Assembly (NCBI RefSeq): GCF_008119785.1 | Contig: NZ_VSFA01000001.1 | Span: 496,001 to 560,000, forward strand | DNA length: 64,000 nucleotides | DNA from: Micromonospora sp. MP36 | Lineage (GTDB): Bacteria; Actinomycetota; Actinomycetes; Mycobacteriales; Micromonosporaceae | Direction: 5' to 3' | Part shown: one piece after another, positions 39,227-49,053 of the stretch | Layout: every line of letters starts with the position of its first letter | Numbering within the stretch: position 1 is the first letter of the stretch | The notes under the pieces: generated by a model | Database searches by the model: none | What the model saw: only the letters and a program-made list of their open reading frames with translations | What the model was told of the DNA's origin: nothing | Made by a program: the position numbers and the translations under genes

Positions 39227-40600
39227 GTGCGCACGCTCGCTTCCCCCACGACCCTGGCCCCGGACACCGTGGGGGGCCGGCGGCGAATCACCGACTGGCG
39301 CCCCGAGGACCCCGAGTTCTGGGACACCACCGGCGCCCCGGTCGCCCGCCGCAACCTGTACGTCTCGATCTTCGCCGAGCACGTCGGCTTCTCCGTGTGG
39401 AGCCTCTGGTCGGTGATGGTGCTCTTCCTCGGCCCGGAGTACGGCGTCGACCCGGCCGGGAAGTTTCTGCTCACCGCCGTGCCGGCCGCGCTGGGCGCGG
39501 TGCTGCGGCTGCCGTACACCCTGGCGGTGGCCCGGTTCGGCGGGCGGAACTGGACGATCGTCAGCGCGCTGCTGCTGCTGGTGCCGGCGGTGCCGATGGC
39601 GCTGCTGATCGAGCCGGGGGTGGCGTACTCGACCTTGATGCTGCTGGCCTGCCTGACCGGGATCGGCGGGGGCAACTTCGCCTCCTCGATGGCGAACATC
39701 AACCTGTTCTTCCCGGACCGGCTCAAGGGCCGGGCGCTCGGCCTCAACGCCGGTGGCGGGAACCTCGGCGTGCCGGCGGTGCAGCTCGTCGGGCTGGCGG
39801 TGCTGGCCACCGCCGGGGCCGCGTACCCCCGGCTGGTGCCGGCGGTCTACCTGCCGCTGATCGTGCTCGCCGCGCTGGCGGCGGCGCGCTGGCTGGACAA
39901 CGTTCCCGGGGCGCGCAACGAGCCGGGGGCGCTGCGGGCGGCCGCCCGGGACCCGCACACCTGGGTCATGTCCCTGCTCTACGTCGGCACCTTCGGCTCG
40001 TTCATCGGCTTCGGCTTCGCCTTCGGCCAGGTGCTCCAACTCCAGTTCCACGACCGGTTCCCGACCCCGGTCGACGCCGCCTGGCTGACCTTCCTCGGGC
40101 CGCTGATCGGCTCGCTGATCCGGCCGGTCGGCGGCCAGCTCGCCGACCGGCTCGGCGGGGCCCGGGTCACCTTCTGGAACTTCGTGGCGATGGCCGCGGG
40201 TGCCGGGCTGGTGCTGTACGCCGCGCGCGAGCGGTCGTTCCCGCTCTACCTGGTCGGGTTCCTGGGGCTCTTCGTGTTCTCCGGGATCGGCAACGGGTCG
40301 ACGTACAAGATGATCCCGGCGATCTTCCGGGCCCGGGCCGCCACCGAGGCGGAGCGGACCGGGGACCGGGAGGCGGCCGAGCGCCGGGCGCGGCGGCTCT
40401 CCGGGGCGCTGATCGGCGTCGCCGGGGCGGTCGGCGCCTCGGGCGGGGTGCTGGTGAACGTCGCCTTCCGGCAGTCCTTCCTCGTCGCCGGGAACGCGGA
40501 CTCGGCCTACCTGGCCTTCATCGGCTGGTACGCGCTCTGCTTCGCGGTGACCTGGGTGGTGTACCTGCGACCGGGGCCGGCTAAGCTTTCCGGGGTGTGA
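39227..40600 (+). CDS. narK: Nitrate/nitrite transporter, MFS, NarK/NasA type
   Basis: A 457-residue protein with about 12 transmembrane helices and the nitrate-porter signatures: ACLTGIGGGNFASSMANINLFFP (the G-rich helix 5 motif), LNAGGGNLGVPAVQL, and the helix 11 motif IGVAGAVGASGGVLVNVAF. The Arg residues in RLPYTLAVARFGGRN and IRPVGGQLADRLGG should bind nitrate. GTG 39227 follows GACGAGGAGGAG. Though 5 kb from nasA, it shares the GlnR-like promoter and belongs to the same pathway. Confidence 0.93.
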   Translation: MRTLASPTTLAPDTVGGRRRITDWRPEDPEFWDTTGAPVARRNLYVSIFAEHVGFSVWSLWSVMVLFLGPEYGVDPAGKFLLTAVPAALGAVLRLPYTLAVARFGGRNWTIVSALLLLVPAVPMALLIEPGVAYSTLMLLACLTGIGGGNFASSMANINLFFPDRLKGRALGLNAGGGNLGVPAVQLVGLAVLATAGAAYPRLVPAVYLPLIVLAALAAARWLDNVPGARNEPGALRAAARDPHTWVMSLLYVGTFGSFIGFGFAFGQVLQLQFHDRFPTPVDAAWLTFLGPLIGSLIRPVGGQLADRLGGARVTFWNFVAMAAGAGLVLYAARERSFPLYLVGFLGLFVFSGIGNGSTYKMIPAIFRARAATEAERTGDREAAERRARRLSGALIGVAGAVGASGGVLVNVAFRQSFLVAGNADSAYLAFIGWYALCFAVTWVVYLRPGPAKLSGV

Positions 40601-40626
40601 CCTGCGCCATGGTGGAAGCGCAGGCC

Positions 40627-40649
40627 GCGCGGGGTGACACCCCGTTTTG
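40627..40649 (+). terminator. Rho-independent terminator after narK
   Basis: GGGGT gac ACCCC G with TTTT is a classic short stem plus U-run 31 nt after the stop. Another small hairpin (CTGCGC...GCGCAG) precedes it. Confidence 0.75.
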
Positions 40650-40676
40650 ACCTGCCGCCGGGCGGCCGGGTATCGT
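40647..40676 (+). promoter_or_regulatory. Promoter of rplM-rpsI
   Basis: TTGACC (40647-40652) and TATCGT (40671-40676) with an 18-bp spacer. The leader of about 110 nt before rplM contains small inverted repeats and may be a ribosomal-protein control site. Confidence 0.65.
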
Positions 40677-40791
40677 TGCCTGCTGTTGTACGACATTCAG
40701 AGGCGTGCCGCATCAGGTACGCTTGGTCGTTCGTGCGCGCCTGGTCACCTCGGCGCGCGACCCCAGACCGACGACGAGACAAGGTAGACCT

Positions 40792-41235
40792 GTGCGTACG
40801 TACAGCCCGAAGCCGGGTGAGATCGAGCGTCAGTGGCACGTCATCGACGCCTCTGATGTCGTGCTGGGCCGCCTCGCGACCCACGCCGCCACGCTGCTGC
40901 GTGGCAAGCACAAGCCGACTTTCGCGCCGCACGTCGACACGGGCGACTTCGTCGTCATCGTGAACGCGGGCAAGGTCGCGCTGACCGGCAACAAGCGCCA
41001 GCAGAAGATCGCTTACCGGCACTCGGGTTACCCGGGTGGTCTGAAGCAGGTCGGCTACGAGGAGCTGCTCAGCAAGCGTCCCGAGCGGGCCATCGAGCTG
41101 GCCGTGAAGGGGATGCTCCCGCACAACAAGCTCGGCCGTCAGCTGATCAAGAAGCTGAAGGTCTACGCCGGTGCCGAGCACCCGCACGGCGCGCAGCAGC
41201 CGGTGCCGTTCGAGATCAAGCAGATCGCGCAGTGA
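40792..41235 (+). CDS. rplM: 50S ribosomal protein L13
   Basis: A 147-residue protein of normal length, with [49 protein letters not shown], and [23 protein letters not shown] 40792 follows AAGGTAGACC. It is cotranscribed with rpsI, the usual L13-S9 pair. Confidence 0.98.
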   Translation: MRTYSPKPGEIERQWHVIDASDVVLGRLATHAATLLRGKHKPTFAPHVDTGDFVVIVNAGKVALTGNKRQQKIAYRHSGYPGGLKQVGYEELLSKRPERAIELAVKGMLPHNKLGRQLIKKLKVYAGAEHPHGAQQPVPFEIKQIAQ

Positions 41236-41255
41236 GCGCGGGCGAAGGAAGCAGC

Positions 41256-41720
41256 ATGACCGACATCACCGCCACCGAGGTTGCCCCCGAGGCCACCGAG
41301 GCGCCGGCGCCCGTCGCCCGCGCGCCTCGTGGCGACCGGCCGATCCAGACCGTGGGCCGGCGCAAGGAGGCCATCGTCCGGGTCCGCATCGTCCCCGGCA
41401 GCGGCAAGATCACCTGCAACGGCCGTGACCTCGAGGCCTACTTCCCGAGCAAGGTGCACCAGCAGCTCATCAAGGACCCGCTGGTGACCGCCGAGAAGGC
41501 CGAGGCGTTCGACGTGATCGCCAACCTCCGTGGTGGCGGCACCACCGGCCAGGCCGGCGCGCTGCGCCTCGCCATCGCCCGGGCGCTGATCGTCAGCGAG
41601 CCGGACGACCGTCCGGCCCTGAAGAAGGCCGGCTTCCTGACCCGTGACGCCCGGGTCAAGGAGAGCAAGAAGTACGGTCTCAAGAAGGCCCGTAAGGCTC
41701 CTCAGTACTCGAAGCGCTGA
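41256..41720 (+). CDS. rpsI: 30S ribosomal protein S9
   Basis: A 154-residue protein with the family core [27 protein letters not shown] and the invariant end [12 protein letters not shown], which reaches the decoding P site. The acidic Ala/Pro-rich N-terminal extension is typical of actinobacteria. ATG 41256 is preferred, with GAAGGAAG upstream; a GTG at 41232 overlaps the rplM stop and would add eight residues. Confidence 0.97.
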   Translation: MTDITATEVAPEATEAPAPVARAPRGDRPIQTVGRRKEAIVRVRIVPGSGKITCNGRDLEAYFPSKVHQQLIKDPLVTAEKAEAFDVIANLRGGGTTGQAGALRLAIARALIVSEPDDRPALKKAGFLTRDARVKESKKYGLKKARKAPQYSKR

Positions 41721-41749
41721 TCACCAGCAGCGCCTTGTACTTCTGACGG

Positions 41750-41791
41750 ACGGCCGGGTCCGCCTCCTCTACGGGGAGGTGGCCCGGCCGT
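41750..41791 (+). terminator. Terminator after rpsI
   Basis: ACGGCCGGG and CCCGGCCGT arms, with inner CCTCC/GGAGG pairing and a small loop, are followed by TCGCTTT. Confidence 0.75.
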
Positions 41792-41835
41792 TCGCTTTCC
41801 TCTCCTCGCAACGGCGATTCATCGGAGGTTGGCGT

Positions 41836-43191
41836 ATGGGCCGGTTGTTCGGCACGGACGGCGTACGCGGGCGGGCGAACGCGGATCTCACCCCGGAGTT
41901 GGCGCTGGCGGTGGCGGTCGCCGCCGCGCACACGCTCGCCGAGTCGGACAAGAGCCATCCGCCGCTCGCCGTGGTCGGCCGGGACACCCGGGCCAGCGGC
42001 GAGATGCTGGAGGCCGCCGTGGTGGCCGGGCTCACCAGCGCCGGCGCCAACGTGGTACGCGTCGGCGTGCTGCCCACCCCCGCGGTGGCGTTCCTCACCG
42101 CCGAGGCCAAGGCCGACCTGGGCGTCATGCTCTCCGCCTCGCACAACCCAATGCCGGACAACGGGATCAAGCTCTTCGCCGCCGGCGGGCACAAGTTGCC
42201 CGACGAGATCGAGATGCGGATCGAGGCGGCGGTCGAGGCGAACGCCGCCACCGCCTGGGAGCGTCCGACCGGTGCCGGTGTGGGCCGGGTGCACGACCTG
42301 CTGGACGGCGCCGACCACTACGTCCAGCACCTGGTCGGCACCGTGCCGCACCGGCTGGACGGGATCAAGGTCGTGGTGGACTGCGCCAACGGCGCGGCCG
42401 CCGAGGTCGCCCCGGTGGCCTACCGGGAGGCCGGCGCCGAGGTGATCGCGATCTGCGCCGAGCCGGACGGGCTCAACATCAACGACGACTGCGGCTCCAA
42501 CCACCTGGACGCCCTGCGGGCCGCCGTGGTGGAGCACGGCGCCCACCTGGGCATCGCCCACGACGGCGACGCCGACCGCTGCGTGGCGGTCACCGCCGAC
42601 GGCGACGAGGTCGACGGCGACCAGGTGATGGCGATCCTGGCCCTGGCCATGCGCGAGGCCGGCGCGCTGACCGAGGACACCCTCGTCGCCACCGTGATGA
42701 GCAACCTTGGCCTGAAGCTCGCCATGTCCGCCGAGGGCATCCGGCTGCTCGAGACCAAGGTCGGCGACCGGTACGTGCTGGAGGAGCTGCGCGCGTCCGG
42801 GCTGGCCCTGGGCGGCGAGCAGAGCGGCCACATCGTCATGCCCGCATACGCCACCACCGGCGACGGCGTGCTCACCGGCCTGCACCTGATGTCCCGGATG
42901 GCCGCCACCGGCAAGTCGCTCGCCGAGCTGGCCGCCGTGGTCACCAAGCTGCCCCAGGTGCTGATCAACGTGCCGGTGGGCGACCGGACCGTGGGCTCCG
43001 CCGCGCCGGCCGTCCGGGCGGAGGTGGAGCGGGCCGAGGCCGAGCTGGGCGAGACCGGCCGGGTGCTGCTGCGCCCCTCCGGCACCGAGCCGCTGGTCCG
43101 GGTCATGGTCGAGGCGGCCACCGAGGCAACCGCCCGTTCGGTGGCGGAGCGGATCGCCGAGCAGGTACGCACCGCCAGCCCGGCCGGCTGA
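41836..43191 (+). CDS. glmM: Phosphoglucosamine mutase GlmM
   Basis: A 451-residue enzyme interconverting glucosamine 6- and 1-phosphate for peptidoglycan synthesis. The phosphoserine is S102 in SASHNP. The metal site is DGDADR, the sugar loop GEQSGH, and the phosphate loop RPSGTEP. ATG 41836 follows CGGAGG. It acts just after GlmS, encoded at 47076. Confidence 0.98.
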   Translation: MGRLFGTDGVRGRANADLTPELALAVAVAAAHTLAESDKSHPPLAVVGRDTRASGEMLEAAVVAGLTSAGANVVRVGVLPTPAVAFLTAEAKADLGVMLSASHNPMPDNGIKLFAAGGHKLPDEIEMRIEAAVEANAATAWERPTGAGVGRVHDLLDGADHYVQHLVGTVPHRLDGIKVVVDCANGAAAEVAPVAYREAGAEVIAICAEPDGLNINDDCGSNHLDALRAAVVEHGAHLGIAHDGDADRCVAVTADGDEVDGDQVMAILALAMREAGALTEDTLVATVMSNLGLKLAMSAEGIRLLETKVGDRYVLEELRASGLALGGEQSGHIVMPAYATTGDGVLTGLHLMSRMAATGKSLAELAAVVTKLPQVLINVPVGDRTVGSAAPAVRAEVERAEAELGETGRVLLRPSGTEPLVRVMVEAATEATARSVAERIAEQVRTASPAG

Positions 43192-43208
43192 CCACCATTC
43201 CGGCTCAT

Positions 43209-43242
43209 CCGGGCGCGGCGGGATCCTCCCGTCGCGCCCGGT
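43209..43242 (+). terminator. Terminator after glmM
   Basis: CCGGGCGCGGCGGG atcct CCCGTCGCGCCCGG forms a 14-bp stem with one mismatch, followed by TGCCGTTT. The gap to 43448 also holds repeat copy 2 and no gene. Confidence 0.8.
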
Positions 43243-43331
43243 GCCGTTTCCGATTCGACTCCGCCCGCCCCCGCCGGCCGTAGGTCACCTGCACATCAAC
43301 GCCCGGTCCGCCGCGGTTCTGGGTGGTCGCA

Positions 43332-43361
43332 CGCTACGAACTTAATGACGTGAACGGATCA
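43332..43361. repeat. Intergenic 30-bp repeat, copy 2
   Basis: CGCTACGAACTTAATGACGT plus TGAACGGATCA matches 4683-4712 at about 25 of 30 positions. It lies between glmM and the convergent aldolase-like gene. Confidence 0.6.
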
Positions 43362-43448
43362 GCCAGGTTGCCCGCCTGGTCGCGGCCTTCCGCCACCGGC
43401 TGGGTCGCCCGGGCTACCCGTCGACCGCCTGGTCGGGCGGGGCCGGGC

Positions 43449-44558
43449 TCAGCGCGGCGACAGCCGGCGCAGGAAGCGGTCGGCCAGATCGACCACGTGG
43501 TCGGCGTCCAGTTCCAGTGCCGGGGCGGCCACCGTCACCTCGGCCAGCGCAGTGCCGGGCACCTCGCTGTCCCGCCAGCCGCCGACGAACCACGCCTTCT
43601 CCTCCTCGGCGAGGACGAGGTTGGCGGCGTTGAGGGCGTCTGCCGGGTGCGGCAGCCACAGCCGGAACTGGTGCGTGTGCGGGGGCTCCGGATGGACGCG
43701 CGCCCCGGGAAGGGTGGCCAGGGCCCCGGCCACCACCTGCGCGTGCGCCACGTAGCCGGCGAGCCGGGGCAGCTCGTCCGCCAGGCCGGCGAGCCCGGCG
43801 AGGGCGGCCGGCCACTGCTGGAAGAGGTTCCCGCCGTAGCGGTGCCGCCAGGCCCGGGCGTACGCGACCAGCTCCGCCGAGCCGGCCAGCGCCGCACCGG
43901 AGTGGCCGCCGAGGGACTTGTAGAACGAGACGTACGTGCTGTCGGCCAGCGCAGCGATCTCGGCCGGCGAACGACCCAGGTGGACGCTGGACTCCCAGAG
44001 CCGGGCGCCGTCCAGGTGCACCCGGGCGCCCCGCTGCCGGGCCGCCCCCACCACGGCGACCAGCTCGTCCCAGGTCGGCAGGACGAACCCGGCGTCCCGC
44101 AGCGGCAGCTCCAGCAGCAGCGTGCCGATCGGCTCGTCGAGCGCGGTCACCTCGTCGGCGGTCGGATTGCGCGGGGCGCTCGTGGTCAGCACCGCGCGCA
44201 GGCCGCCGAGGACGGCGTACGCGTCCCGCTCGTGCAGCAGCGGGTGGCTGAGCGGGTGCAGACCGACCCCGTCCCGGCCGGTCAGCTCGGCGCCGTAGCG
44301 CATGGCGACCTGCTGGGCCATGGTGCCGGTGGGGAAGAAGGCGACCGCCTCGGTGCCGAGCAGTTCACCGACGCGGCGTTCCAGCTCCTCGACCGCCCCG
44401 CCCGCACCGTAGAAGTCGGGCAGCAGGTCGTCGGCCGCGACCGCCCGGAGCGTTGCCAGCTGTTCCACCACGGAGGTCGGCCGGACGCCGGAGAGCACCG
44501 TGCCGCAGCCGCGCAGCGCGGTGAGCCGGCGGACCCGGTCGGCGTACCCGTCGCTCAT
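43449..44558 (-). CDS. Threonine-aldolase / beta-eliminating-lyase family PLP enzyme
   Basis: A 369-residue fold-type I PLP enzyme. Visible are the aromatic-loop region YGAGGAVEELERRVGELLGTEAVAFFPTGTMAQQ, GARVHLDGARLWES (Asp and Arg binding the cofactor), and the PLP lysine in YVSFYKSLGGHSG. It resembles low-specificity L-threonine aldolases, cleaving beta-hydroxy amino acids; the true substrate is unknown. ATG 44558 overlaps the aminotransferase stop by 4 bp. Confidence 0.87.
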   Translation of the reverse strand: MSDGYADRVRRLTALRGCGTVLSGVRPTSVVEQLATLRAVAADDLLPDFYGAGGAVEELERRVGELLGTEAVAFFPTGTMAQQVAMRYGAELTGRDGVGLHPLSHPLLHERDAYAVLGGLRAVLTTSAPRNPTADEVTALDEPIGTLLLELPLRDAGFVLPTWDELVAVVGAARQRGARVHLDGARLWESSVHLGRSPAEIAALADSTYVSFYKSLGGHSGAALAGSAELVAYARAWRHRYGGNLFQQWPAALAGLAGLADELPRLAGYVAHAQVVAGALATLPGARVHPEPPHTHQFRLWLPHPADALNAANLVLAEEEKAWFVGGWRDSEVPGTALAEVTVAAPALELDADHVVDLADRFLRRLSPR

Positions 44559-45760
44559 GCCGACACCTCGCTGCCGTCCTCCTTCGTCAGCCCGCGCAGC
44601 CGGTCCACCGCCTCGGTCAGCACCTCCGGGCGCTTGCAGAAGGCGAACCGGACCAGCCGCCGCCCGGCCTCGACGTCGTCGTAGAAGACCTGTGTCGGCA
44701 CCGCCACCACGCCGCAGCGCTGCGGCAGCGACCGGCAGAACTCCACCCCGTCCCGGCCGCCGAGCGGGGTGACGTCGGCGGTGACGAAGTATGTGCCCTC
44801 GGGGGCGAGCACGTCGAACCCGGCGTCGGCGAGCCCGGCGACGAGCTGGTCCCGCCGTCGCTGCAGATCGTCCCGGAAGCCGGTGAAGTACGCGTCGGGC
44901 AGGCCGAGCGCCAGCGCGACGGCCGGTTGCAGCGGCCCGGCGTTGACGAAGGTGAGGAACTGCTTCACCCGCAGCACCGCGGAGACCAGCGGCGCGGGTC
45001 CGCTCACCCAGCCGACCTTCCATCCGGTGCAGGAGAAGGTCTTGCCGGCCGAGGAGATCCGCAACGTCCGCTCCCGCATTCCGGGGAGCGTCGCCAGCGG
45101 CACGTGCGGGGCGGCGGCGTCGGTGAACACCAGGTGCTCGTACACCTCGTCGGTGACCGCGTACGCGTCGTGCGCCTGGCACAGCTCGGCGACCAGGGCC
45201 AGCTCGTCGCGGGTGAACACCTTGCCGGTCGGGTTGTGCGGGGAGTTCAGCAGCACCAGCCGGGTGCGCGGCCCGAACGCGGCGCGCAGCTCCGCCGGGT
45301 CGAAGCCGTACCGGCCGTCGCCGGCGGGACGCAGCGTGACCGGGCGGCGGACGGCGCCGGCCAGTGCGATCGACGCCGCGTACGAGTCGTAGTACGGCTC
45401 GAAGCAGATCACCTCGTCACCCGGCTCGCACAGGGCGAGGATGCTGGCGGCGATCGCCTCGGTGGCGCCCGCGGTCACCACGATCTCGCCGTCCGGGTCG
45501 TACGCCAGATCCCAGAAGCGGCGCTGGTGGGCCGAGACGGCCGCGCGCAGCGCCGGGATCCCCGGGCCCGGCGGGTACTGGTTGTGGCCGGAACGCAGCG
45601 CCTCGGCGGCCGCCGCGAGCATCTCCGGCGGGCCGTTGGTGTCCGGGAAGCCCTGGCCGAGGTTGACCGCCCCGGTACGCACGGCCAGCGCGGACATCTC
45701 GGCGAAGATGGTGGTGCCGAACGGCCGCATCCGGGCCACCAGCGGATCGGTCGTCGTCAC
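44555..45760 (-). CDS. Class I/II aminotransferase
   Basis: A 401-residue PLP enzyme with NLGQGFPDTNGPPEM, the PLP-phosphate motif TAGATEAIAASIL, NSPHNPTGKVF, DEVYEHLVF, and the catalytic Lys in SSAGKTFSCTGWKVGW. It is closest in pattern to kynurenine/methionine aminotransferases and actinobacterial DapC-type succinyl-diaminopimelate aminotransferases. GTG 45760 fits a leaderless start behind TAGGCT. It is the first gene of a two-gene operon. Confidence 0.9.
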   Translation of the reverse strand: MTTTDPLVARMRPFGTTIFAEMSALAVRTGAVNLGQGFPDTNGPPEMLAAAAEALRSGHNQYPPGPGIPALRAAVSAHQRRFWDLAYDPDGEIVVTAGATEAIAASILALCEPGDEVICFEPYYDSYAASIALAGAVRRPVTLRPAGDGRYGFDPAELRAAFGPRTRLVLLNSPHNPTGKVFTRDELALVAELCQAHDAYAVTDEVYEHLVFTDAAAPHVPLATLPGMRERTLRISSAGKTFSCTGWKVGWVSGPAPLVSAVLRVKQFLTFVNAGPLQPAVALALGLPDAYFTGFRDDLQRRRDQLVAGLADAGFDVLAPEGTYFVTADVTPLGGRDGVEFCRSLPQRCGVVAVPTQVFYDDVEAGRRLVRFAFCKRPEVLTEAVDRLRGLTKEDGSEVSA

Positions 45761-45767
45761 GCGGGCC

Positions 45768-45773
45768 AGCCTA
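45768..45773 (-). promoter_or_regulatory. -10 box of a leaderless promoter
   Basis: TAGGCT on the minus strand, exactly 7 nt before GTG 45760. Confidence 0.5.
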
Positions 45774-45817
45774 CGGCCCGCCGCCAGCGCCGCAAGCCCG
45801 CCGTTCGGCCGGCGGCG

Positions 45818-46759
45818 TCACCAGCCGAAGCAGGTCGCCCCGTAGACGCCCGAATCCCGGGAGACGACCTTCCCGTCGATGGTGATCGAGCAGGTCACCT
45901 TGTCGTCGCTCGCCAGGCCGGCGGGCGAGGCGATGACCTGCACCCGCTCGCGGTCGTTGGCGGTGATCGCCAGCCGCCACGGCGACCGCAGTCCCTCGTA
46001 CTGGTGGAAGTCGCCGTTCGCGTCGTAGAACTGCACGTCCACCAGGACGGCGCCGGTCGCCTCGTAGACGACGGTCAGCTGCCCGGGCCCGCCCGACGGC
46101 GTGGTGGCGGGGCTCGACTGCCCGGCGCCGGCGGTGACGTCCTCCTCCGGGTCGCCGTAGCCCGGGTCGCCGTACGGCTCCGCGGACGTCCCCGGATCCT
46201 CGTACCAGCTGCTCAGCACGCCCAGGCCGACACAGCCGCAGAAGACCAGCACGAGGACGGTGGTCACCGCGACCACGATCGCCGCGACCCGGCCGCCGTT
46301 CGTTCGGGCCGGTGGCGCACCGGGGTACGCGTACGGCGGCGGGTAGCCCGGCGGCGGCCAGCCCGGTGTGGGGTACCCGGGCCAGAGTTGAGCCGGCGAC
46401 GGGACGGGCGGGACGGCCGGCCGCGGCGCGCCGACCTGGCCGGACGATCCGGCGGGGGCCGGGGCGCCGGTGGCGCTCGAAGGGCCGGTGGTGGCTGGGG
46501 TGCCGGCGGTGGCTGGGGTGGCGGTGGTGCCAGGCGTGTCCGTCGTGCCAGGCCATCCCGTGGTGCCCGCCGTGCCGGTCGGGTCCGGCGACCAGGGGCG
46601 AGGCGACCACGGCGTCGGCGACCAGGCCGCTGGCGGCGCCCACGGCTGCGGGGCGGCGAGCGGGTCCGGCGGAGTCCAGGACCCGGGTGCCGGTGGGGTG
46701 GTGGGATCGGGGTGGCCCCCGTCGGCCGGCGGCTCGGGGGTCGGCGTTGGTTCGGACAT
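45818..46759 (-). CDS. Pro/Thr-rich single-pass protein with MmpS-like outer domain
   Basis: A 313-residue protein. About 155 Pro/Thr/Trp-rich residues include degenerate (S/P)PxPWSP and TGTTATPATAGTPATTG repeats. One membrane helix follows (AAIVVAVTTVLVLVFCGCVGLGVL), then a C-terminal beta domain of about 100 residues (LTVVYEATGAVLVDVQFYDANGDFHQYEGL, VTCSITIDGKVVSRDSGVYGATCFGW). The outer domain resembles MmpS-type transport accessory proteins, and two Cys probably pair. No MmpL partner is in the window. Confidence 0.78.
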   Translation of the reverse strand: MSEPTPTPEPPADGGHPDPTTPPAPGSWTPPDPLAAPQPWAPPAAWSPTPWSPRPWSPDPTGTAGTTGWPGTTDTPGTTATPATAGTPATTGPSSATGAPAPAGSSGQVGAPRPAVPPVPSPAQLWPGYPTPGWPPPGYPPPYAYPGAPPARTNGGRVAAIVVAVTTVLVLVFCGCVGLGVLSSWYEDPGTSAEPYGDPGYGDPEEDVTAGAGQSSPATTPSGGPGQLTVVYEATGAVLVDVQFYDANGDFHQYEGLRSPWRLAITANDRERVQVIASPAGLASDDKVTCSITIDGKVVSRDSGVYGATCFGW

Positions 46760-47075
46760 CAGGTCAGCTCGCAGGGGACGCGTGGGACGGCCGGTGCGGT
46801 GGTGGGGGACCCCGACCAGGGCCCTCAATGTACGGCCCGGGGGCAATTCCGGGCGGCCCCGCGCCCCACCCGTCGGGGCGGACCCGTGCATTCCGCCCTG
46901 CCTCGACGTCCGGATCGGAGGTGGATGCCGTCCGGGTGAGCGCGTGCCCGGAGGCCGCTCGCCCGGGTGATTCGTCCGATCCTTGCCCTCCGGCCACCCG
47001 TTCGCTCAGATTCAATGATTGTTTACCCGCTTTCCGAGCACGCATCGTGAGCGAAACTGGGTTAGGCTGCGGACC
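46760..47075. other. Divergent intergenic region with the glmS promoter
   Basis: The 316 bp contain no gene I can support. TAGGCT (47063-47068) lies 7 nt before the glmS ATG, a leaderless layout, next to a locally A/T-rich stretch (46999-47025). No glmS ribozyme features are apparent. Confidence 0.45.
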
Positions 47076-48989
47076 ATGTGTGGAATCGTGGGTTACGCCG
47101 GCGCGCGCCCGGCGCTCGGCATCGTGCTGGACGGACTGCGGCGGCTGGAATACCGCGGCTACGACTCGGCCGGCGTGGCCGTCGTCTGCGACGACGAGCT
47201 GCTGGTCGAGAAGAAGGCCGGCAAGCTGGCCAACCTGGAGAAGGTCCTCGCCGAGCGCGCGGCCAGCGATCCGGAGTCCTGCGCGGCCAGCCCGATCGGC
47301 ATCGGCGACGGCACCACCAGCATCGGCCACACCCGGTGGGCCACCCACGGCGGGCCGACCGACCGCAACGCCCACCCACACCTGTCCCCGGACGGCCGGG
47401 TCGCCGTGATCCACAACGGCATCATCGAGAACTTCGCCCGGCTCCGCGCCGAGCTGGAGGCCGACGGCGTCGAGTTCGCCAGCGACACCGACACCGAGTG
47501 CGCCGCCCACCTGCTGGCCCGGTCGCTGGCCGAACTGCGCGCGGCCGGCGAGGTCGACAGCCCGCAGCTGCTCGCCTCCGCCATGCGGCTGGTCTGCCAG
47601 CGGCTCGAGGGCGCCTTCACCCTGCTCGCCGTCGACGCCGGGATCCCCGGCGCGGTGGTCGGCGCCCGGCGCAACTCGCCCCTGGTCGTCGGCCGCGGTG
47701 ACGGGGAGAACTACCTGGCCAGCGACGTGGCCGCGTTCATCGAGCACACCCGCGACGCGGTCGAGCTGGGTCAGGACCAGATCGTCCTGATCACCCCGGA
47801 CGACATCCAGATCACCGACTTCGCCGGCCAGCCCGCCACCGGCAAGGACTTCCACATCGACTGGGACTCCTCCGCCGCCGAGAAGGGTGGCTACGACTGG
47901 TTCATGCTCAAGGAGATCGAGGAGCAGCCGCAGGCGATCGCCGACACGCTGCTCGGCCGGCTCACCGAGACCGGTGAGATCGCCCTCGACGAGGTCCGCC
48001 TCAGCGAGCAGGACCTGCGCGACGTCGACAAGATCTTCATCGTCGCCTGCGGCACCGCCTACCACTCCGGCCTGGTCGCCAAGTACGCCATCGAGCACTG
48101 GACCCGGATCCCCTGCGAGGTGGAGCTGGCCAGCGAGTTCCGTTACCGCGACCCGGTGCTCGACCGCTCCACGCTGATCGTGGTGATCTCGCAGTCCGGC
48201 GAGACCATGGACACCCTGATGGCCCTGCGCCACGCCAAGGAGCAGAAGGCCCGGGTGCTGGCCATCTGCAACACCAACGGCTCCACCATCCCGCGCGAGT
48301 CCGACGCCGTCCTCTACACCCACGGCGGCCCGGAGATCGCGGTCGCCTCGACCAAGGCGTTCCTCACCCAGCTGGTCGCCTGCTATCTGATCGGCCTGCA
48401 CCTGGCCCAGGTGCGCGGGATCAAGTTCGCCGACGAGGTGGGCGCGGTCGTCGCCCAGCTCCAGGAGGTGCCGGGCAGGCTGCGCGAACTGCTCGACCGG
48501 ATCGAGCCGGTCCGGGAGCTCGCCCGCGACCTGAAGTCCGAACCGACCGTGCTCTTCATCGGCCGGCACGTCGGCTACCCGGTGGCGCTGGAGGGTGCGC
48601 TGAAGCTCAAGGAGCTGGCGTACATGCACGCCGAGGGCTTCGCCGCCGGCGAGCTGAAGCACGGCCCGATCGCGCTGATCGACAAGGGCACCCCGGTCAT
48701 CTGCATCGTGCCGTCGCCGATCGGTCGGGGCATGCTGCACGACAAGGTCGTCTCCAACATCCAGGAGGTGCGGGCCCGCGGCGCCCGCACCATCGTGATC
48801 GCCGAGGAGGGCGACCAGGCGGTCGTCCGCTACGCCGACCACCTGATCTACGTGCCCCGGGTGCCCACCCTGCTGGCGCCGCTGGTGACCACGGTGCCGC
48901 TCCAGGTGCTCGCCGCCGAGATCGCCGCCGCTCGCGGGCACGACGTCGACCAGCCGCGCAACCTGGCCAAGTCGGTCACCGTCGAGTAG
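47076..48989 (+). CDS. glmS: Glutamine-fructose-6-phosphate aminotransferase GlmS
   Basis: A 637-residue enzyme making glucosamine 6-phosphate. The amidotransferase half begins MCGIVGYAG, with Cys2 as nucleophile after Met removal, and has RRLEYRGYDSAG, HTRWATHG and HNGIIENF. Two SIS domains follow (IVACGTAYHSGLVAKY, VISQSGETMDTLMAL, EVASTKAFLTQ-like, FIGRHVGYPVALEGALKLKEL). The end is DVDQPRNLAKSVTVE. ATG 47076 lies 7 nt behind TAGGCT. Confidence 0.98.
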   Translation: MCGIVGYAGARPALGIVLDGLRRLEYRGYDSAGVAVVCDDELLVEKKAGKLANLEKVLAERAASDPESCAASPIGIGDGTTSIGHTRWATHGGPTDRNAHPHLSPDGRVAVIHNGIIENFARLRAELEADGVEFASDTDTECAAHLLARSLAELRAAGEVDSPQLLASAMRLVCQRLEGAFTLLAVDAGIPGAVVGARRNSPLVVGRGDGENYLASDVAAFIEHTRDAVELGQDQIVLITPDDIQITDFAGQPATGKDFHIDWDSSAAEKGGYDWFMLKEIEEQPQAIADTLLGRLTETGEIALDEVRLSEQDLRDVDKIFIVACGTAYHSGLVAKYAIEHWTRIPCEVELASEFRYRDPVLDRSTLIVVISQSGETMDTLMALRHAKEQKARVLAICNTNGSTIPRESDAVLYTHGGPEIAVASTKAFLTQLVACYLIGLHLAQVRGIKFADEVGAVVAQLQEVPGRLRELLDRIEPVRELARDLKSEPTVLFIGRHVGYPVALEGALKLKELAYMHAEGFAAGELKHGPIALIDKGTPVICIVPSPIGRGMLHDKVVSNIQEVRARGARTIVIAEEGDQAVVRYADHLIYVPRVPTLLAPLVTTVPLQVLAAEIAAARGHDVDQPRNLAKSVTVE

Positions 48990-49002
48990 TCCACCCTGAC
49001 CG

Positions 49003-49029
49003 GGCCCCTCCGCCCACGGTGGAGGGGCC
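49003..49029 (+). terminator. Terminator between glmS and the hydrolase gene
   Basis: GGCCCCTCC gcccacggt GGAGGGGCC has perfect 9-bp arms, in the gap between convergent genes. Confidence 0.75.
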
Positions 49030-49053
49030 TCGTCATGTCCGCACCCGCCGCGC

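Noticed and set aside
40683..40791. A separate small gene or tRNA in the rplM leader
   Set aside because: No tRNA-like cloverleaf or coding frame with a ribosome site is visible. It is best read as an untranslated leader.
46760..47075. glmS ribozyme upstream of glmS
   Set aside because: No conserved ribozyme core is visible, and the promoter box lies 7 nt before the start codon, leaving no leader.
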